Part shown: piece after piece, positions 1 to 12,232 of the stretch
How the letters are laid out: each line of letters starts with the position of its first letter
How positions within the stretch are numbered: position 1 is the first letter of the stretch
DNA from: Archilochus colubris
Lineage: Eukaryota; Chordata; Aves; Apodiformes; Trochilidae
Direction of reading: 5' to 3'
Assembly: GCA_023079485.1 (NCBI GenBank)
Contig: CM041090.1
Location: 34,746,874-34,810,873 of the forward strand
Length of the DNA stretch: 64,000 nt
Program-made: the position numbers and the translations under genes
Notes under the pieces: model-generated
Told to the model about the DNA's origin: nothing
Seen by the model: the letters and a program-made list of their open reading frames with translations, nothing else
Databases searched by the model: none

Positions 1-929
1 TAATGAGAAACAGGCTGACAATATCCTAACAGTGGATCAACCATGGCCTTAGTTATTCACGGCCAAGCATGATGTATTCATGTACAATAGCCAAATTATC
101 AAATATTCCAAGCGATTGTTGAGTAGAGATTATGGAGTCAGCCTTTGTTCTGCTGTATTTACCAGCTGTGAAAGAGAGCCTTTGTATGGGAAAATGGCCT
201 GCTGTTTGTATCAGTTCCCCTCCCCCAAATTTCTCCAAAAGACACACTAGGTCTAAGTCTCTCACTCACAAAGGCTCTCTGTCTGGGTGCCTTTGCTTAG
301 AACACAGATTTTATTTATCAAAACTGTGCATGAAATTTGTGGACATGTTGATACTTAACATGCAGAACGTGCTGCTTCTTGGCAAGCTAGGATGGGGGGA
401 ATAGTGATGATCCTAAAAGAGAAGGAACCATGCCTTGCCCTGACATGGTCCTTTCACTCTTCCACCAACTCAGGCAACCTAGCCAAGTCAGTGCTGGCTT
501 AGAACCAAACTGTCTCTGGAAACAAAAAAATCCATGTCTTGCCCAAAGCCAGAAGATCTGGGGAAGAACTGAGATAGTCTTTTGCAGACACATCATTTTA
601 ACCAGTCTTTTGCTAAGTCACTGAGTTAAGATTTTGCAGATTTTGTTTCCAAGAATAGATAGTGACCACCAGACTCTGCTGGTGGTGGAGAGCTACCTGT
701 GAGGAAGAGGCAGGAAGAAAGTCCAAAAACATAAGACAAACTGTACTGCACTACAGTGAAGTTCCACCCAACTGGCCCTACATTTAGTCACTGTAAGTGA
801 TAAAACCAGAGGCCTCACACTTGCTAGTCCTGTTTAAGTACAGCATATGATAATACCCTCCCACAACACCTCCTCAGCATTTTTCAGCTTAGGAACTTCT
901 AAAGCTGCAAGTTTTAGCTAAGTAGCCCT

Positions 930-1112
930 TGGTCTATTTTTCTTCCATTAATGTGTCTTCAGTGATCATTAATGTTCATAACTTCCTGCATCAAGGAGTT
1001 TCACAGCTTGGTGTCATGTTGTGTGAGGAACCTTCTCTTGTTATTTGCCTTGAACCTTTCTTCTACATCTTTTCCCTGAGGTTCTCAATTCTTTTGTTGG
1101 AAAAAGGCACTA
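930..1112 (-). mobile_element. Old CR1 LINE fragment
   Basis: The + strand contains the degraded phrase pattern (catcaaggagtttcacagc, then tgttgtgtgaggaaccttctc) typical of the reverse complement of old CR1 3' regions in sauropsids. It is strongly diverged and its ends are approximate. Recognition is by memory of the family, not by alignment. Confidence 0.5.
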
Positions 1113-1136
1113 AATAACTGCATTGTGTTTTGCTGG

Positions 1137-1500
1137 ATCTAACCACAATGTCCAAAAACTTGTAGGGCCCAAGCCTGTAGTGAAATGAGGCAACGAGGTG
1201 CCACTAATTACCAGGTAGTGCGCATGAGCTTGTGTTAAGCCCACCTGTGCCTGATTAGGGTGGGCCCCACCTGTGCATGAGCAGGACTGGGGGCCAATAA
1301 AAGGTGAGCTTCCAAACACAGGCTCAGCTCAGTCCTGAGCAAGCCAGTAGGGAGGTCAGTTGCTTCTGGAGCAATAGCACTGAGCCAGGCTGACCAATCC
1401 TGAGGCAACAGACTCAGGGCACTTTTTGTGCACCTCTGCTGGAACACCTGTCGGACCTTGGAGCGCCATGCCTTAAGAGAGGTTTGTCTTGCTACATAAG
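1137..1500 (+). mobile_element. Possible solo LTR-like element
   Basis: This compact stretch has CCAAT/TATA-like spacing (gggccaataaaaggtgagc at about 1290-1310) and an imperfect internal repeat of a cccacctgtgc motif at about 1240-1275. It differs in composition from its flanks. It may be a solo LTR of an avian retroelement, but I cannot define terminal repeats or a target-site duplication, so ends and class are uncertain. Confidence 0.25.
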
Positions 1501-4198
1501 CCTTTGCAAAAATCCTTTCCTAGAAACCTAATGTTATTTTTGCCATATCTGTGTGCCCCGTATTCTGGGGAGGGCAAAAAGGTAAAAACTGTGATGTTAA
1601 TATAGTAATTTTGCTATAAACGTTCCCTGTAACATGCATCTTAACTTGGTTGGTCTTCCTTCCTGTGGAATGGTCACCCAAAGGGTAATAGAGGGAGTTT
1701 CCATTATAAGAGACAGTCAAACCTACATAGCCCATGAACCATCACCTTCTTTCTCAAAATGTATGAAATGCACCAGGCACACAGGATGTGAAGGGAGAAA
1801 GGAAGATTCCAGTGGCCCCCAACCAAGGCATGAGCCTGATGTATCTAAGGGAGTAGCAGGGAACCAAAGGAGAGGTGACCTCTCCAAATGTACCCATCCC
1901 CATGTTATGAGGGCAACTGTCCCTGAGCACAACACAGAATGGGAGAGCAAGGCTGTATGTACATCACAGTCTGTCTTTGTTCCTTCAGGCTACAGAAAGA
2001 TTAAAAAGGAAAGAGAATTAAGGATCAAATCCCTTTGTGATCAATTAAATTGTCTTTTTCTATTGCAGACAAACCTTTCCTCAAATGCTTTTCATAAAGC
2101 AATGAAGCTTCCTTTAAAATCAGACTAGAATTTCTGGCCTTTCATCTCCTGGCAGAGATATCGCATATACAACCATTAAAAACCTGTTCCCAATGCCAGT
2201 GTAAATGTGTTCATTTCTTATTAACACACATTTGTTCTTCTGCCAGTATTGTTCACACATTAGAATAGGAGAGAGGATTTTGTTCCTAAGTGGCTCTGAC
2301 ATCTTTCTTGAAATACTCAGAGATGATACCATCCCCTCTTGACCCTCATTTTGTTGTCTTATATATCAGCCCAAGTCTTCTAATGCTGTAAAGCACCAGT
2401 AGCATTCCCCTTCCACTTTAAATTCACCATTCTGAGAACTATCAGGAATTACTCACAGCATTTCAAAGGATGCTCCCAGATCAATTATTATCTGTGGGGA
2501 CCTGAACTCAAGCAAGCCAGACATACAAGCAGAAGGCTTTTCTGCCAGAGCTGGAAATGGTTCCAAGCTCTGCCAGAATGAGAAATCTTTACACTGTCTG
2601 GACATGAAATAGGGGCAGAGAGCCACACATCACTGTAACCCCAGTTTGGCTGACGTGCATTCCACCAGTGAATGGGACACCTGGATGAATGCTCAGAGTT
2701 TGTAACTGGTTCCCTTATCCATGGCAAGTGCAGCAAGTGTGGCTTTGCTGTGTACCTGGAAGAGTATCAGGCAGATAAGGAGTAAGAGATTTATAGGAAA
2801 GCCAGAGCTCTGAGTCAATACAAAATTATGTCCCCTTAGCCCATGCTTTAAGTGTGTCTGAATACATCAGCACCAGAACTACAGTGTTTTAAAAGTCCAT
2901 TACATGGGAAACAGCCATTAATCCTAAACTGCAAAGTAGAAATCTTGGGATGAAGGGAAGGAGACTTTAGCCTCATCTTTAATGGCAGTGGACACTTGTT
3001 CTGGAATCTTTTAACCTTTATGAAATAACATTTGAGATGCAATTGCTGTTGCTGGGCAAATAAACATGACAGCACATGAAGCAAAAAAAACTCACTTTCA
3101 AGTGGGGAGCAGACAAGAGCAGCAGATGAGCCCTCATGAAACAAAGGACTCTCTTGCTCTCCAAGTGTCATCTCTAACAAAACAAAATATGAGGCAGAGT
3201 TACTGGAAACATCTTAGAAAAACTGACTGTGCTTAGCTACATTATGTAATAGGACAACAGCAAGTTTTTATCTAAATTACACAATCTGAAGTATTTCACC
3301 CATTCTTTGTCTCCTGGCTTCATAGAAGTGTTGTGGGGTTTTTTGAATCTTCTTTCCATTACAACAACCGAAAATGTGTGTCTAAGCCCTTTTGTATGTA
3401 TGTACCATTATTGTCTTTCAAACACTAGATTGCTCCCCAGTGTTCTTAGTTAGTCTCCTGTGGCTCAGGGAACACTAAAACACAAAGATTATTGTGCTCC
3501 TGATATTACAGATAATATCTTCATCTTTGAGGCTTTTAGCCCTCCCGGGGCCCCTCCCTCAGGGAAATTCCACTGCTGCCACTGCTTTTGTGACTCAAAA
3601 TCAAAAAGCTCTTTTAGCCTGTGTTCTGTCCTTGGCTGAAAGCATTGCAAAGAAGAAGAAACAAAAGATCAGGACTACATTCTGTATAGTAAATGCTCTT
3701 AACCTCCACTGCTGGAAACAAGTTCCTCTTTAATCTGAGCAAGGACAAACACAAAACCAGCTCTCGTCATCAGACCTTAGGACAACAATTCCTGCAGCTG
3801 TGCAGTAATGGAAGATCTCTATCTAAAACCCAACTAATTGGTAGGAAGAGGAATGCCTGCACTAACATTCATGTCTCGGACATTCCTGAGCTCTACTGCA
3901 GCCCTGCCTTGCTGTCATAAGCCCGGAATAAATGTTTCAGCCCTCCTGAGGGGTCGGGCACAACTGCAGGTAAAATATCAGGAACCTGGATGTGGATCCC
4001 AGGACAACAAAAAGAAAAAGATCAGAAGAAAAAAAACGATCCACATTTTAGTGTAGGTAGTGAGAGCACAGAGCAATATGAGTTACAGGTGATTTAGAAG
4101 CAGCTTGTTTCACTGAAAAAGTGGCTTTGTAAGGGCTCAATCCAGCCAAGGCAACAATCTCTTGTCAAAACCTCATCTTCCAGCTGCACTTGTTTCTT

Positions 4199-4345
4199 TC
4201 ACAGAATCACAGAATTGTCACAGGACCTCTAAAATCATCATGTCCAACTGTCAACACCCCTCCTGCCCCAAATAAAATACATTTATCAATAGCTTTATTG
4301 CCCACTAGAGCATGTCCTGAAGTACCTTTACATTCCTTTCACTGT
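4199..4345 (-). mobile_element. CR1 LINE fragment (3' end, reverse orientation)
   Basis: Reading the + strand, cacagaatcacagaattgtc is followed by an acctctaaaatcatcatgtccaactgtcaac-type block and then by gcatgtcctgaagtacc. These are the landmarks of the reverse complement of an avian CR1 3' end. The copy is diverged and truncated. No coding capacity remains. Confidence 0.75.
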
Positions 4346-5939
4346 GGGATCAAGCAACCAAGGGCCAGCACGAGGGTGCTGCTGAACAAAAATAAATTTG
4401 CCACCAACTCTTTTCCATGAACTAAAGCAAAAAAAGTGGCGAGCTGTGGGTTAGAAGAGCAAAAGTTTCTCATGATGTAACATTTGGCCCGTGTGGTGGA
4501 CTTCTGTTCACACGTTTTTTATATAATTGGCAGTGATAGGACCAAACAGACATAGCAATATGGATAGACATTCAACAGCAGCTTCAGTGGTCCCCTCCAG
4601 GCAGGCAGATGAAAAGCCCAGGGAGATCTGAGCCTGATTTTAGAGGGTGCAAGGTCTTTGGGTGCAAAAGCAGTGCAGATGAAGGTTCAGGGAAGCAAAC
4701 CAGCTCCTGCATGCCCTTGGCCACATCATGTGTGCATACAGTTCTGGACACACATGCACAATGTGGCTTTATTCCAACAAAGGGGCACTTGTGTGTTCAC
4801 TGTTCACCCCCGCACTTATTTCTGCTTTGGTCAAAAGGGATTTTAGTGGAAACACGGGGAATTTATACAGTGTTTCATTTTCTCTTTGCCTTGTCTTAGC
4901 TGAGCTTTGCTCCTCACTCCCACATGATGGTGAGAGCCTTCACAGACCAGCAGTTATAATTTATCTTCCATAAACCAACCTGCTCATGTACCAGGGCTAC
5001 CCCAGGATGAAAAGGGAACAGACAAAAGGAGAAGAAAAGCAGAATCAAGTGAGACTTGAGTTCCCTCTTCTTCTTCATGCACCAAAGTAGCAAAAAAATG
5101 TACTAAAGGGATAAAGGCTAAAGCAAAACCACCAGCAGCATCAAGAGACAGTTACTATTTCCTAAATAACAGAGTGCTTTCAAAGAAGAAAGATTCCAGG
5201 GTACACATTCATTTTTTCGTGCTGGGTAGATTTGTAAAACAAATTATGTACCCACCTGAGTATTACATAACACACCGAACACAAACATTTATTTTGAGTA
5301 AAAGAATAACTGAGCCATTCTGGGTAACTGCCATCCCGGGGAGATGCAGTCTTGCCATTTCTCTCCTCTTCTACTAAAAACAGAGGAGTATTTTACGAGC
5401 AAACAGTAAAACCTCGGATCTTATTTTCCAATTTGAAGCCTCAGAGATGCTTAGTCTTGTGTTCATACCCTGTAACTATCCTCCAGTCTCCTACAGTCAC
5501 ACTCTGGTTTCAGCTTGGCTCTCACTGCCTTGCAGCAGCCCGTTGCAAGACACTTTAGCATGGCTTTTACGTCAGCTATCCCCCTCTCCCCCACCCACGA
5601 TTCTCCCTGCCAGATTTTCTCTCCGGATGGGGAAACTGAGTGGCTCTGCCTGAAACCCGAATCGAATCTGGCCCCTCATACCTATCGATGACGGCACTCC
5701 TGACCCAAGAGGGGAAACAAACTTCTCCACCAAACTCTCCCCACTTGGCTGCTATTATTTGGGCTTAATTCCACCATTTCACTGCTCATCTGCAGAGCTG
5801 TTGCATTTTGGTGAAGGTAAAGGCATCCTTTCCCTCTTTTCACAGATAAAGTGAAGCACTTTAAACTCAGAAACCAGGTTGCAGTCTCTGATCGCCTGGG
5901 CAGCTTCTCCCCAAGTTCGTGATTCTCCTCCCACCTCCC

Positions 5940-6720
5940 AGCACCGGTCTGTGGGTTCAAGCCCCGTTGCTGGACAGAGGGGAACCCCAGGCCGGGCTCG
6001 GGGGCCACACGCCGGGGCTGTAAGACCCCTCTTGCCAGGGCAGGCTGCAGCGCTTGCCTCCAGGATGCCCACTGCCGACAGGAGGAAGGAGGATCCGTCC
6101 CGGAGAGGGGGGTCAGGACCCTCGGGAACGGCGAGGAGGAAGCATCACGTTGGCTCTGGGGAGGGCCCTTCCTCCGCCGAGGCTCTACCAGGGTGATCCC
6201 GGGGGAGGTGGATCGAGGCTGCCTTCGCGGATATCCCCGAGCAGGGCGCCGGGGCGGGGGTGGCAGGACAGGGGCTGGACCTGGGGCGAGAGAAACTTCC
6301 CTGGCGGGGCCGGTCCGGCCCGGACCCCCCGCCCCGCCGCACCGCCCGCGCTCCGCCCCGGAACCGGGGCGCGGCTGCCGCGAGCGGGCAGAGCCCGGCG
6401 GCTGCTGGCGGTGGCGGCGGCGGAGGGTGGGTGCCCGCCGTGCCTCGCCTGGCCAAGCCTCGCCGCCCCCCACTCCTTAGGAAGCCGCTGCGGTAAGGCT
6501 GAGCCCCGCCGGGGGAGATGGCGGGAGCGGGGTGCTCTCGGTAGGGAGAAGTTGGGCTGAATCCCCAGCCATCCCTCTCCTGGGGTTGCAGCAGAGGTGG
6601 GCATCCTCCCTCCGGCTCAGCCCCGGTCCCAGCCGGTGAGACGAGACCTGGTGGGTATCACGGGAGGGAGGTCCCCCGCAGGCTGCCCGGAGGTGTTGCT
6701 CGGCGCTGCAGTGAGCGGCA
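5940..6720 (+). promoter_or_regulatory. INF2: CpG island, probable INF2 promoter
   Basis: GC content and CpG density rise sharply here against an AT-richer flank. GC-box (Sp1-type) cores are visible at 6251-6260 (ggggcggggg) and 6327-6335 (ccccgcccc). No TATA box is evident, so a CpG-island promoter with dispersed starts is likely. The island surrounds a good splice donor at 6493, which fits a non-coding first exon. The next gene feature on this strand is the INF2 coding start 18.6 kb away, so the assignment to INF2 is an inference. The long minus-strand frames across the island are composition effects. Confidence 0.7.
6340..6492 (+). other. INF2: INF2 exon 1, non-coding 5' UTR (start approximate)
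   Basis: The GC-rich stretch ends at a consensus donor, ctgcg|gtaagg, at 6492/6493 inside the CpG island. INF2 is known to have a non-coding first exon. Here the ATG lies 15 nt inside the next exon (acceptor 25060-25061), which requires an upstream UTR exon. The transcription start cannot be read from the sequence, so the left end is a guess. Confidence 0.5.
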
Positions 6721-6728
6721 GGAACGAT

Positions 6729-6872
6729 AAGTGCTCAAGGCCAGGTTGGATGGGACTTGGGGTAACCTGGTGTAGTGGGAAGTATCCTTGCTCATGCGGG
6801 GGGGTTCGAACTGGGTTTATCTTTAAGGTCGCTTCCAGCCCAAACCATTCTGTGATTGTATGACTGCAGGTG
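6729..6872 (+). mobile_element. CR1 LINE 3'-end fragment
   Basis: The stretch starts with gctcaaggccaggttggatg and runs through a ggttcgaactgg block to aaaccattctgtgattgtatg, the recognisable 3' end of an avian CR1 in sense orientation, ending in the degenerate octamer-like terminus. It inserted about 240 bp downstream of the putative exon 1 donor. It abuts the 44-bp minisatellite that follows. Confidence 0.85.
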
Positions 6873-7300
6873 CGACGGTCGGGGGAGGTGGGTGGGACCT
6901 TGGCTGGACAGCAGGTGTGACAGTACAGCCCATGGCTGGGACGCGGTCCCCGCTGCCGGTGTGACAGCACATTGCCGGGGGGAGGATGAGGTAGGGTGGC
7001 GGCGGGTCAGTCCGGATTGCAGATGCAACGAAGCAGCAAATCTGTGGGATGAGGTCCTGACTGCAACTGCAAAGATAGAAGATACAGGAGGGAGCTCGTC
7101 ACGATGGCAGTTGTGAAGCTACCACTTAGAGGCTGGATGTGGTTTTTGGATCTCAGGTGCTACCACGCAGTGTTTAGGTGTGACACGTTCCTGACTGCGG
7201 TTGCCATGTTATGATATGTAGGGACGATGTCGTCCAGATTGCAGGTGTGACAGTGTGATGGGCAGGCGGGATGTGCTCCTGCTGTGCCTGAGTGTGACCC
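6868..7300 (+). repeat. Degenerate 44-bp minisatellite, about nine units
   Basis: Units begin with an aggtgtgacag-like motif and end in a ctgactgc-like motif. Starts read by eye are 6868, 6913, 6957, 7021, 7065, 7109, 7155, 7199 and 7243, so spacings are 45, 44, 64, 44, 44, 46, 44 and 44. The third unit carries about 20 extra bases. A partial tenth unit may begin near 7288. The units are diverged, so this is an old array. It begins where the CR1 copy ends. Confidence 0.75.
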
Positions 7301-8051
7301 TGAATCAAACAGGATATAGCTTAGGGCTGCTGTGTCTGCTCCAGGGGTTGGGCCAGTTTCAGGCTTTTATTTTGACAGATCCTGTTAACCAGTGTATTCT
7401 GCATGAAGTCTCCCAAGTCCTGCCTGGGTTTACTCACATACTTGTCTCGTGCCTCATCCTCCCTTTTGCTCAATAGTTCTGCAACGATGAAGTGGCTTCT
7501 TGCAAAATCAGCACCCGGAGCTGAATTCCAGAGCTTGGGGGTGGGGAAGGAGTGCTCAAATACACTAATCTAAAGAGAAATAGCCTAAAACAGTGCTCAT
7601 GGTCCTCCCTCCCCACGCTGTGAACTCTACATCATTTTCCTTGGATTCCTAAGGCTGGGGAGTTTTTCTGGCTAAACTTACTGGCTGCAAAACACATCAG
7701 GCTCCCTGGTGGGGAAACTTTTGGCCTAAGTCAGTTAGAAATAGAAGCTGAAGTGAGCAGAGTTACAGTAAGGTTGCAGTGGTTTTACAGAACTTGTTCA
7801 GAATTTAAACTGTCTGGTCGTTAATCTCATTTCTCTTCCATCCACTTCAGCTTGTTTTTCCACTACAGACAGGAGCCGTAGCTGCCAATTTTGTGGGCAG
7901 AGTGGGGATCGCAGGAATCTATGAGCATATGGGATTTTTTTTTTTTTTTGTCCTGTTATAAGTTAATAATCCCATTCTAGGCTGTTGTCCAAGAATTTTG
8001 CTACAAAAATGCAAGCAGTGTACAAGACCCATTGTGTAAAAGATAATCTAA

Positions 8052-8112
8052 ATGTAGGACAGGAAGGGACCTGGCAGGTCAGCAAATCTGAGCACTGAAT
8101 GATATTATGCCT
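8052..8112 (-). mobile_element. Very old CR1 scrap
   Basis: The + strand phrase taggacaggaagggacctgg followed by a caggtcagcaaatctgagcactg-like block resembles the reverse complement of ancient sauropsid CR1 copies. It is short and strongly diverged, so the call is tentative. Confidence 0.4.
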
Positions 8113-11100
8113 TATTGCACACCGCTGTAATTCATTTGTTCCCAGTCTCTTGGGAAGAGGAAGTTTCAGAACTTTACTAAACTGATATTATTTTTTTCCC
8201 CAATATAGAGCTTTATCTTACTTTGTGTTTGCACTATGATTGCTTAGTAGTCCTGGTCTGATGCTTTTCTCTCTGATCAGTATGACATAGGAGTTGCATG
8301 CTTCTCTCATCTCTATGCAATGCCAAACAAGCTGGGACTTGCCATCTGCTTTCATGAAGCAGGCTCCAGCTTCTGCTGGTCCCCAGCAGTCCTGCACTGG
8401 GCTTCTCATTCTCTGAATTCCCTCTGGATGAGCAGAGCTCTGAGGTCTGACTGGTGCCTCCTTTGACACCTCACCTGGAAATAAATACCTCACCTGATAG
8501 GTATTACACATTAGCTCCCTCCTGGGACTCCCTCTGTCCTATGATGAGAGTGGGAAATTGGGATTTTCATCCCCAGGTTTGTGCCTGACTTCTGTTTTCT
8601 GCTGTCGGATCTGATTTTACTCTAAATGTCTTACTAGGTCCCATTTTTCTCATCTATCCCCATGCTCTGGGCTTGTGTGGTATTCTCTGAGCTTTCTCCC
8701 ACTTACTTTGTTGTGAAGAGAGATGTCAAGTATGGTGAGGTCTCCCTCACTTTTATTACTGACCCCTGCCAAACCTTCCCCTTCTGTGCTACTGGCTGTC
8801 CTGTCTTTTTGGGTCTGTCCCCTGGTTGTTTTGAATTTTCATCTTTAGTGACTTAACTCACGGTTTCACTGTGAGTTGCTGAGCAAGTGGCTGCACTTCA
8901 AATGTATCAAAAGCTGAACTCTACCCCTTTCTTATGTGCCAGGTATGCTGGATAGGTTTCCCAGAGCAACTGGGTAGAAAATTGTTCTTATCAAGGCAAA
9001 CTAAAATGCATTTTGTTCCTCTTTCCCCTCGTTTACTTCCATGTCTTCTATTTTTTTTCCCCTGCAACAATTATTCTGTTGATGAGAGATTTTTAATCCC
9101 ACCATTGTACCATAACCAGCCATGAGTAGAAGATGAGAGTAATTTGGCAGCGGGTGGCAACACAATGCCATAGATTAGGGAGTGAACAATATTTATAGAA
9201 CTGAAATGGTTGGGGGAACTTCAGTCAAACTCACTGCTCATATCTGAGTTCAGATTTAACTCCCAGTTGAATATCCTTGCTCTTAATATTTGCAGTAAGG
9301 TCTATCAATGGTGATTCAGAGGAAGTACCACCCGCTGAATCAACAGAATCAGCTCCTAAGATCAGCCAGTGGTATTGAACAAATCCAGCTCTTTTCAGTG
9401 CAAAATACTGCAGTTGGTAACTGCAGTCAAACACATCCCAAGGGGTTATCCCTGTTCCATTCGTTAATGTTGTACATGGCATTTTATCTAACTAGGTGAA
9501 AAATACCTACATGTTTTGCAGAAGGTAGATAGAGCCCTGTAGTGTGAAACCCCTGGTGTTTGGTGCAGGAGGGAGGCTCAAGAATGACTACATGCTCCTG
9601 ACCTAATATATTATAATCCCCTTGGTATTATCAACCAACCTCAGGTTTATTCCAGTATTTCTCAGTGTCGTATGTGCAGCAGCTTATCATACAGTGCTTG
9701 TGAGTGTTGTGCTGCAGAGGCTGCCTTCATCTCCCAGTGGACAGAAAAAGCTCTGAGAGATCCTAGTGCTACAGTAGGGGTGGGAGAACAACCTGGATTG
9801 TAATTACACAGAGAGCCCTGGGGTCCCGTGCTGTCAAACAAGGTGCTAAGAGCAAATCTGGAAGGGGAAAAAGGTTCAGATTTTGAGCCTTGGCTTTCTC
9901 CTTGTAACAGAGGATGGCATTGTGGTAGATCTCATGGGGCACTGTCACAGCATCCCAGTTGTTCCAGTTCTACAGGCATACAAACTGAATTCAAGATGGG
10001 AATGCTTCAAAAAAAGGACAGCATCTCAGTGCTGCTGAGGATCCTTGTCAAGGGGAAGTTTCATCTGGTTCCTTTTTCCTAGCAAAAAATAACTGGTGAG
10101 CAATGCCCCAGCTTTATGACTGCTACCAGATGTTGTCAGTGGTAGATGAGGAGCCAATTTTATGCAACTGAATGTTGCACAAATAAGAAGAGGGTGTGTG
10201 GAGCTCATGAGCCCCTGAGTCATAGGCTGGCATCTACAAGAATGGCTGTAGTTAAAAGTGAGTGATTGTACAGTGGCAGATGAACATTTGTTGCCTTTTT
10301 GTCAGCCTTTCTCTTCACATCTGCAGAAGGCAGGAGAGGGTCTAACAGCATGACAGTTTTTCCATTTGATATAAAGAACAAGTATTGTTCACAGATTCAG
10401 ACGTTTCTACTAGTTTGATACCTGAGCTGACATTTCAAAGTGCTGGGAATGCTGAAGCCACAGATCAATGAATTTCTTAAGCAAGCAATGGTGTTTGCAA
10501 GAAGCTTTGTAGCAGTTTAAGGTGTATTTCAAGGTTCTCTGGGGAACTTGCTGAGCTGATAAAAGAGACTGGGCAAAGCCAGGAGGAGGAGGATTGAAGG
10601 CCAGTGGATGAAAGTCACTCAACTGACTTCAGAATGTTTAAACACCCAGAATGTTTAAACACCTTTATTCAGAAGGGATATTAATCCAGCTCTACATCCA
10701 ATAAATAAATAAAAAAAAAGGTAATAAAGAGCTGTCAAATGTTGTGGTTAGTGGGGTGCAGTGGTTATGGTAGGTGTCACCAGGTGGTGCTATTTTTTTT
10801 TCACTCCCTGTCTGGTTTTCTTACCATGACCATTATTTTGCCTCAGCTCAGGGATACATGGTGTTAATTTGGGGGAATCTAAGGGCCTGGGATGAATTTT
10901 CTCTTGACCATTAGAGTCTGTTCCATTAGAGTCTGTTGTACAGTTGCCCTCCATCATCCCTTGGTGCTAGGAGGACTTGCCCAAAAGGGACAAGAGAGAA
11001 ACTCCAGTTGATAGGTTGCATAGGTGCTCATGGAGTACCTGCAGGTTCAGAAACACTGATTTCTTCCCACTTCTGACTTGCCAAGCCTTCTTCTGCCCCT

Positions 11101-12087
11101 GCTGCTCCCAAGTTGATGGTTAATGCTGAAAGGGCAGCACCACTAAGGACAGCAAGACTGCGTTGGTCTCCACTTTTCCAGCTGGGAGAGCTGAGTCACA
11201 TTTTAACAAGCAAGGACAGCAGAGGAATTTGGAGATCACTCCAGGAAAGTGTGGGAATGGAGGCACCCTGGAACCATAAAACCTCTAAATTTAGTTCTAG
11301 TTTAAAATGGAAAATGTTGGTGATTTTGCCCTGATGGAGGTCAGATGAATTTAGAGAGTCACAGGTCTGCTCCTCCCCCATCTGCTCTTCAGCCCTGTGC
11401 CTGTCCCAGGGGTGCCTGGCAAGGTTGGTCCTTGTTGGGGACACATCCCCTCTGCAAACTGCCCTGGCAGACGAAGGGGACAAAAGTGGGAAGCCCCAGG
11501 CTTCAGCAGAGCCTCTTCCCCTTCTTCAGTTCAGTGAATGAGAATGGCATCACATCTATTCATTTACAAACTGATGAACGGCTGAGTATAAATGTAGCTA
11601 AAGTAACTTTGTTACCCTCCACTCTGTCAGTTAAATTGCATTATTTTTAATGAGGCAGCTATCTCTCTGGTCCTTCTGTTGTGCTGGTTTCCCCTGACTG
11701 TCTGCTTCTCCTCCATCCTGCTTTTCTGCCAAGCCCTTGCATGGCCTTTCCTGAAAGCAGCAGGTAAGCCACAGCATTATTTTCCAACAGAGATCCCAGG
11801 TGGAAACAGAAGTTCCCGGAGTACCAGGTAGCAGCTTTTTGTGAGCTGTGGTTTTCTTCCCAAGCCTGCTAAAAAACCAAGTGGTGGCAAATCAGGTCTC
11901 TTCCATCAGCTTTGGGGCTTCACCCCTTTTGCTGCCTATGGCTGTGGACCCTGGGCAGCTGCCCCTGCTGCCTTGGCTGTGCGAGTAAAACTTCCTCCTG
12001 CCCCAGAAACAGCCACAATCTCCTCCTTTGTGCATTTCTAGCTCAGAAAAGGCTGATTCATTCTCTGAAGCAGATTAATCGCTTCTG

Positions 12088-12232
12088 CTATTAAAACAAA
12101 AAACAAACAAACAAAAAAACATCCAAAACAAAAAAACACAAAGCAAACAAACAAATAAACAAACAAAAACCCAAAACCAAAACAAAAAAAAGCAACCAAA
12201 AAAAAGAAAACCCCAAAACAAGCTGAAACAAT
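12088..12232 (+). repeat. A-rich (CAAA)n-like low-complexity tract
   Basis: About 145 bases consist almost wholly of A and C in caaa and caaaa units. It lies in INF2 intron 1. Frames read across it on the minus strand (phenylalanine and cysteine-rich) are artefacts of the repeat. Confidence 0.85.

Larger units (their letters stand above)
1..5939. other. Upstream flank without a recognised gene
   Basis: I see no exon, conserved coding block or RNA gene here. Open frames are short or lack recognisable protein features, including a 164-codon + strand frame at 1634-2128 with no domain that I know. Old CR1 fragments and one LTR-like stretch are listed separately. In mammals the gene upstream of INF2 is TMEM179 (established synteny), but I recognise no TMEM179 exon in this stretch. 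Confidence 0.5.

Noticed and set aside
1634..2128. 164-codon plus-strand frame
   Set aside because: It has no recognisable domain, no splice or promoter context and no coding-like composition; it is probably chance.
5682..6604. Long overlapping minus- and plus-strand frames (up to 263 codons) over the CpG island
   Set aside because: High GC content suppresses stop codons. The proteins are low-complexity Arg/Pro/Gly-rich with no domain, and several frames are open at once.
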